The notes under the pieces are model-generated. The model did no database searches. It was not told the DNA's origin and was given only the letters and a program-made list of their open reading frames with translations. Shown here in pieces: positions 61,717 through 64,000 of a DNA stretch of 64,000 nucleotides (position 1 is the stretch's first letter; every line of letters begins with the position of its first letter). Location of the stretch: assembly GCA_013399015.1 (NCBI GenBank), contig VWZX01000934.1:806001-870000 (forward strand), read 5' to 3'. The position numbers and the translations under genes are program-made. This DNA comes from Galbula dea (lineage: Eukaryota > Chordata > Aves > Piciformes > Galbulidae).

Positions 61717-63155
61717 GCATTTCACCAGCATTTCCAACCTCCAGGCTCTACTCAGGCAGTGATTCATGCTCCCAGCACTGCTGCAGAGGCAGGCAGAGAG
61801 ATTTTCCTCTTTTGTCCAGGCAGGAAACTGAGGCAGGGAGTTTGTGCAGCTCAGTTGCACAAACCAGGAGCTGGGGGCAGAACCAGGGTCAAGCTAATAA
61901 GCAGCACTGCAGGGAGGATTGATGTGGGGGTGGCTGTGTTTAAACATATAGATATATGTATGTATATGTATGAAAACCAGTGAGTTCTTGAACAAATGTA
62001 GTTTCCAAAGGACCCAAAGTGCTTGTAAATATGGGTCATGTACAGCAGAGAGTCACAGCTGAGGAAGGGGTGGGCGGGAGGATCCTGCAAACGTCAAAAC
62101 ATTTCACTTCCACATTTTTATAGCTCCACATTTTGTTTCAGAAATGCTGAAACATTTTGTTGTACTCTGAAATGTTTTGCCTTTTCATTTCAAAACAGCA
62201 TTTTTGAGTTTAAAACCAACCTGTTTTTAAATGGAGAAAAGAAAAGAAAAACAAAGATTTAGTGTAGACAGGCTGCACAGCCCCAGAACAAAATAACCTG
62301 TTCAGAGCTGAACGGAATGCTTGGGTTCAGCTCAAAATTGTTTTTTCTGGCTTTTTTTTATTATACCAACTTTCTCTTTCAGTCAACCAACCAACCAGCC
62401 AGATCACCTCATCTTGGTGACATTTATGACATATTCTCTTGCAGTATGTTTTCAGTTCCACCACTGAACGGAAATGATGGTATCAACCAGATCTAAATGA
62501 TGCCAAGGAGCTGTGTCATCACCAGTGCCTCCACCATACTTCATCTCTGTAGAGCAGGGGGAGGGTCCATGTCCTTGTCCCATGGCAGCAGTCCCCATTG
62601 TCTGCACGAGAGATGCCCTGATTCCTGCACAACCACAGAGCTGCCATCAGCCCAGCCCTGTGTGTCCCTTTGGGCTGTCTCCAGCTTTCCTAAAAAAAGC
62701 TATTTGTTGTGCAAGGTATTTACACTGGGGAGAGTCTGCAGTGCAATCTGAGTTAAATCCATCCATACACCAGGAGAACATCTCTGGTTATGGTTCCTGC
62801 AAAAAAAAGGCCAAGCACATCCTTGGAGGGGAGTGTTGGTGATGGACCAGCACCCTGCGAAATGGGCTGGAGCTGGTGGGAGGATGTGTGGGTCTGGGGG
62901 TGTCTGCACACGTGCACATCCCCCTAGAATGATCTGAGAACTCTCTTAGGGAGAGGTATCATAGAAGGATGCCAGAGCCACAGCCCAGGGTAGATAACAG
63001 GTTGTGGATTCCAAAGGATCACGTAGACCATGGAGGCAAGAGGAGGAACTGCACTTTGCACCCATATGGGGACTCGTATGTTTTGAGCATGCTGGGCCTC
63101 CTTCCCCCAGCAGCCCTGCCTGGCTGAACTGTGATCCCCTGCCTCCCTCCCACAG

Positions 63156-63335
63156 GCTTTGCCAACATCCTGAAGATCCTGAACAAGGACAGCAGCCGGG
63201 AGGAGCTTCTGTCCTTCATCCAGCAGTTTGGCTCTCACTACATTGCAGAGGCTCTGTATGGCTCCGAGTTCAGCTGCACCATCCACTTCCCCAGCAAGAA
63301 GGTCCAGCAGCAGCTCTGGCTTCAGTACCAGAAAG
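63156..63335 (+). CDS. ASTN2: ASTN2 internal exon, MACPF signature region
   Basis: This 180-base exon follows CCTCCCTCCCACAG and precedes donor GTGAGG at 63336. Two bases complete a glycine codon; one base is left for the next exon. The product begins FANILKILNKDSSREELLSF, goes through IQQFGSHYIAEALYGSEF and ends VQQQLWLQYQK. The FGSHY-x6-GS segment is a relaxed form of the MACPF signature (Y/W-G-T/S-H-F/Y-x6-G-G), with F for the first aromatic and GS for GG. The bird sequence differs from the mammalian one at scattered positions but keeps length and frame. The next coding exon, expected to begin by completing a glutamate codon, is not in the window. Confidence 0.94.
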
Positions 63336-64000
63336 GTGAGGAAGGCACTGGGAATGGGCAAGGGTATAAATGCTGGTTGTCATTGCTGCTGTTTTCCATC
63401 CTTCACCCCCACTCCCCCATGCATAAACCATCACCACTTTGGTTAGTGGACACAGGTAGGAAACTTCTACCAAACTGAGTGCCTGTTGACAGGAGATAGT
63501 GGCACATGTCCACAGGCAGCATCCCTGAGCCAGGTGGACCCATCCTGCCTGCTCCTGCCCTTAGGCTGTCATGCTCCAGTTCTGCCCTTCCCCAGGGTGA
63601 CCCACTTCACCTCCTGTCCTCAGCCCTGCTGCAGTGGCCCCCACACGCTGGGGGTGCTCAGGGTCAGGTGATGGAGATGTGACACAATTGAGCTGTCTCA
63701 GAATGGCTTCGTTTTATTGCTTGTGACAGTGATGGTCTTTAAGGAAGTGCATTAAATCAATAGCAGACTCATTGTGCTACACCATAAATAACGAGACACA
63801 TCATTAAACAGGGCAATAAACTTCAGGACTTTGAAGTAATACAATTAGGTTATGTTTATAAAAACTCCCTTATCGCTGTAGCCTCCATTTGCCAATTCAT
63901 CTCTATCCTCCAAGGAGCTGGGAATATTCCTTGGGTCTGATATTTTTCCATTGAAAAACATCTGTGATGTTTCTTAGGACCTGGTGTAGGGCTGGTGGTA
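63336..64000 (+). other. ASTN2: ASTN2 following intron, 5' part
   Basis: The intron begins with GTGAGG and leaves the window. Its first 350 bases are ordinary. From about 63690 it becomes AT-rich with homeodomain-like and octamer-like words, resembling conserved non-exonic sequence. No exon is visible before the window ends. Confidence 0.8.
63690..63985. other. AT-rich block, candidate conserved non-exonic element
   Basis: Includes GCATTAAATCAATAGC, CACCATAAATAACGAG and AATACAATTAGGTTATG soon after the last visible exon. No repeat family is recognised. Confidence 0.33.

Larger units (their letters stand above)
61054..63155 (+). other. ASTN2: ASTN2 intron, 2.1 kb, with solo LTR
   Basis: This phase-1 intron is bounded by GTGAGG and CTCCCACAG. 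The antisense solo LTR at 61117-61716 fills over a quarter. After it lie a short ATATGT-rich tract near 61940-61972 and an AT-rich stretch near 62090-62240 with an 8-bp perfect stem (62134-62154). Nothing coding is seen between 61717 and 63155. Confidence 0.88.
24152..63335 (+). other. ASTN2: ASTN2 gene body, six internal exons (partial gene)
   Basis: This span is part of the astrotactin-2 gene. The six exons total 917 bases. They give 305 full codons once the split codons are joined, with no stop or frameshift. From established knowledge, ASTN2 is a membrane glycoprotein of neurons that partners ASTN1, controls its surface levels during glia-guided migration, and affects trafficking of synaptic surface proteins. 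Its ectodomain carries EGF-like modules, a MACPF domain, a fibronectin type III domain and an annexin-like domain. The window covers EGF-like modules through the early MACPF domain. The start codon, transmembrane segments, C-terminus, promoter and polyadenylation site are outside. The paralogue call relies on my memory of the vertebrate ASTN1 and ASTN2 proteins. Confidence 0.93.

Noticed and set aside
1..64000. Nested gene such as TRIM32, which lies in an ASTN2 intron in mammals
   Set aside because: No open frame in either strand shows RING, B-box or NHL sequence. In mammals the nested gene is in a different part of ASTN2, so it is probably outside this window.
1..64000. tRNA genes, microRNAs or CRISPR arrays
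   Set aside because: No cloverleaf with A and B boxes, no spacer-repeat array and no hairpin I could match to a known microRNA was found. A covariance-model search would be needed to exclude small RNAs.

Overview
The window is vertebrate nuclear DNA from a bird. This rests on many 5'-truncated CR1 LINE copies ending in the typical ATTCTATGATTCT-like tail, a solo LTR of a type widespread in neognath birds, and spliced exons of a vertebrate neural gene. I cannot name the species. There is no bacterial, phage or CRISPR content.

The only protein-coding gene I can support is ASTN2 (astrotactin-2), on the + strand. Six consecutive internal exons are present: 24152-24302, 36991-37157, 39806-39994, 60417-60541, 60949-61053 and 63156-63335. 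All have AG/GT boundaries, and their phases (0, 2, 2, 1, 1, then 1 at the outgoing donor) join into one uninterrupted frame of 305 codons. They encode the two EGF-like modules and the first part of the MACPF domain. The first exons, with the membrane segments, lie upstream of the window. The rest of MACPF, the fibronectin type III domain and the annexin-like domain lie downstream. The paralogue call (ASTN2, not ASTN1) rests mainly on the MACPF-start exon at 60417-60541.

The rest is intron. 1-24151 is the end of a long upstream intron. 24303-36990 is a 12.7 kb intron. 37158-39805 holds a complex minisatellite. 39995-60416 is a 20.4 kb intron. 60542-60948 is short. 61054-63155 holds the solo LTR. 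63336-64000 is the start of the next intron. The introns contain at least 19 recognisable CR1 fragments (13 sense, 6 antisense), several minisatellites with 33-, 40- and 62-bp units, a two-copy element I cannot assign, and AT-rich stretches that look like conserved non-exonic sequence.

The most unusual structure is the repeat landscape around exons 36991-37157 and 39806-39994. Three unrelated tandem repeats there share a 40-bp unit length, and one has a duplicated 182-bp higher-order pattern. I found no evidence of a new gene system. Long open frames on either strand are by-products of stop-poor repeats, CR1 remnants or GC-rich exonic sequence.
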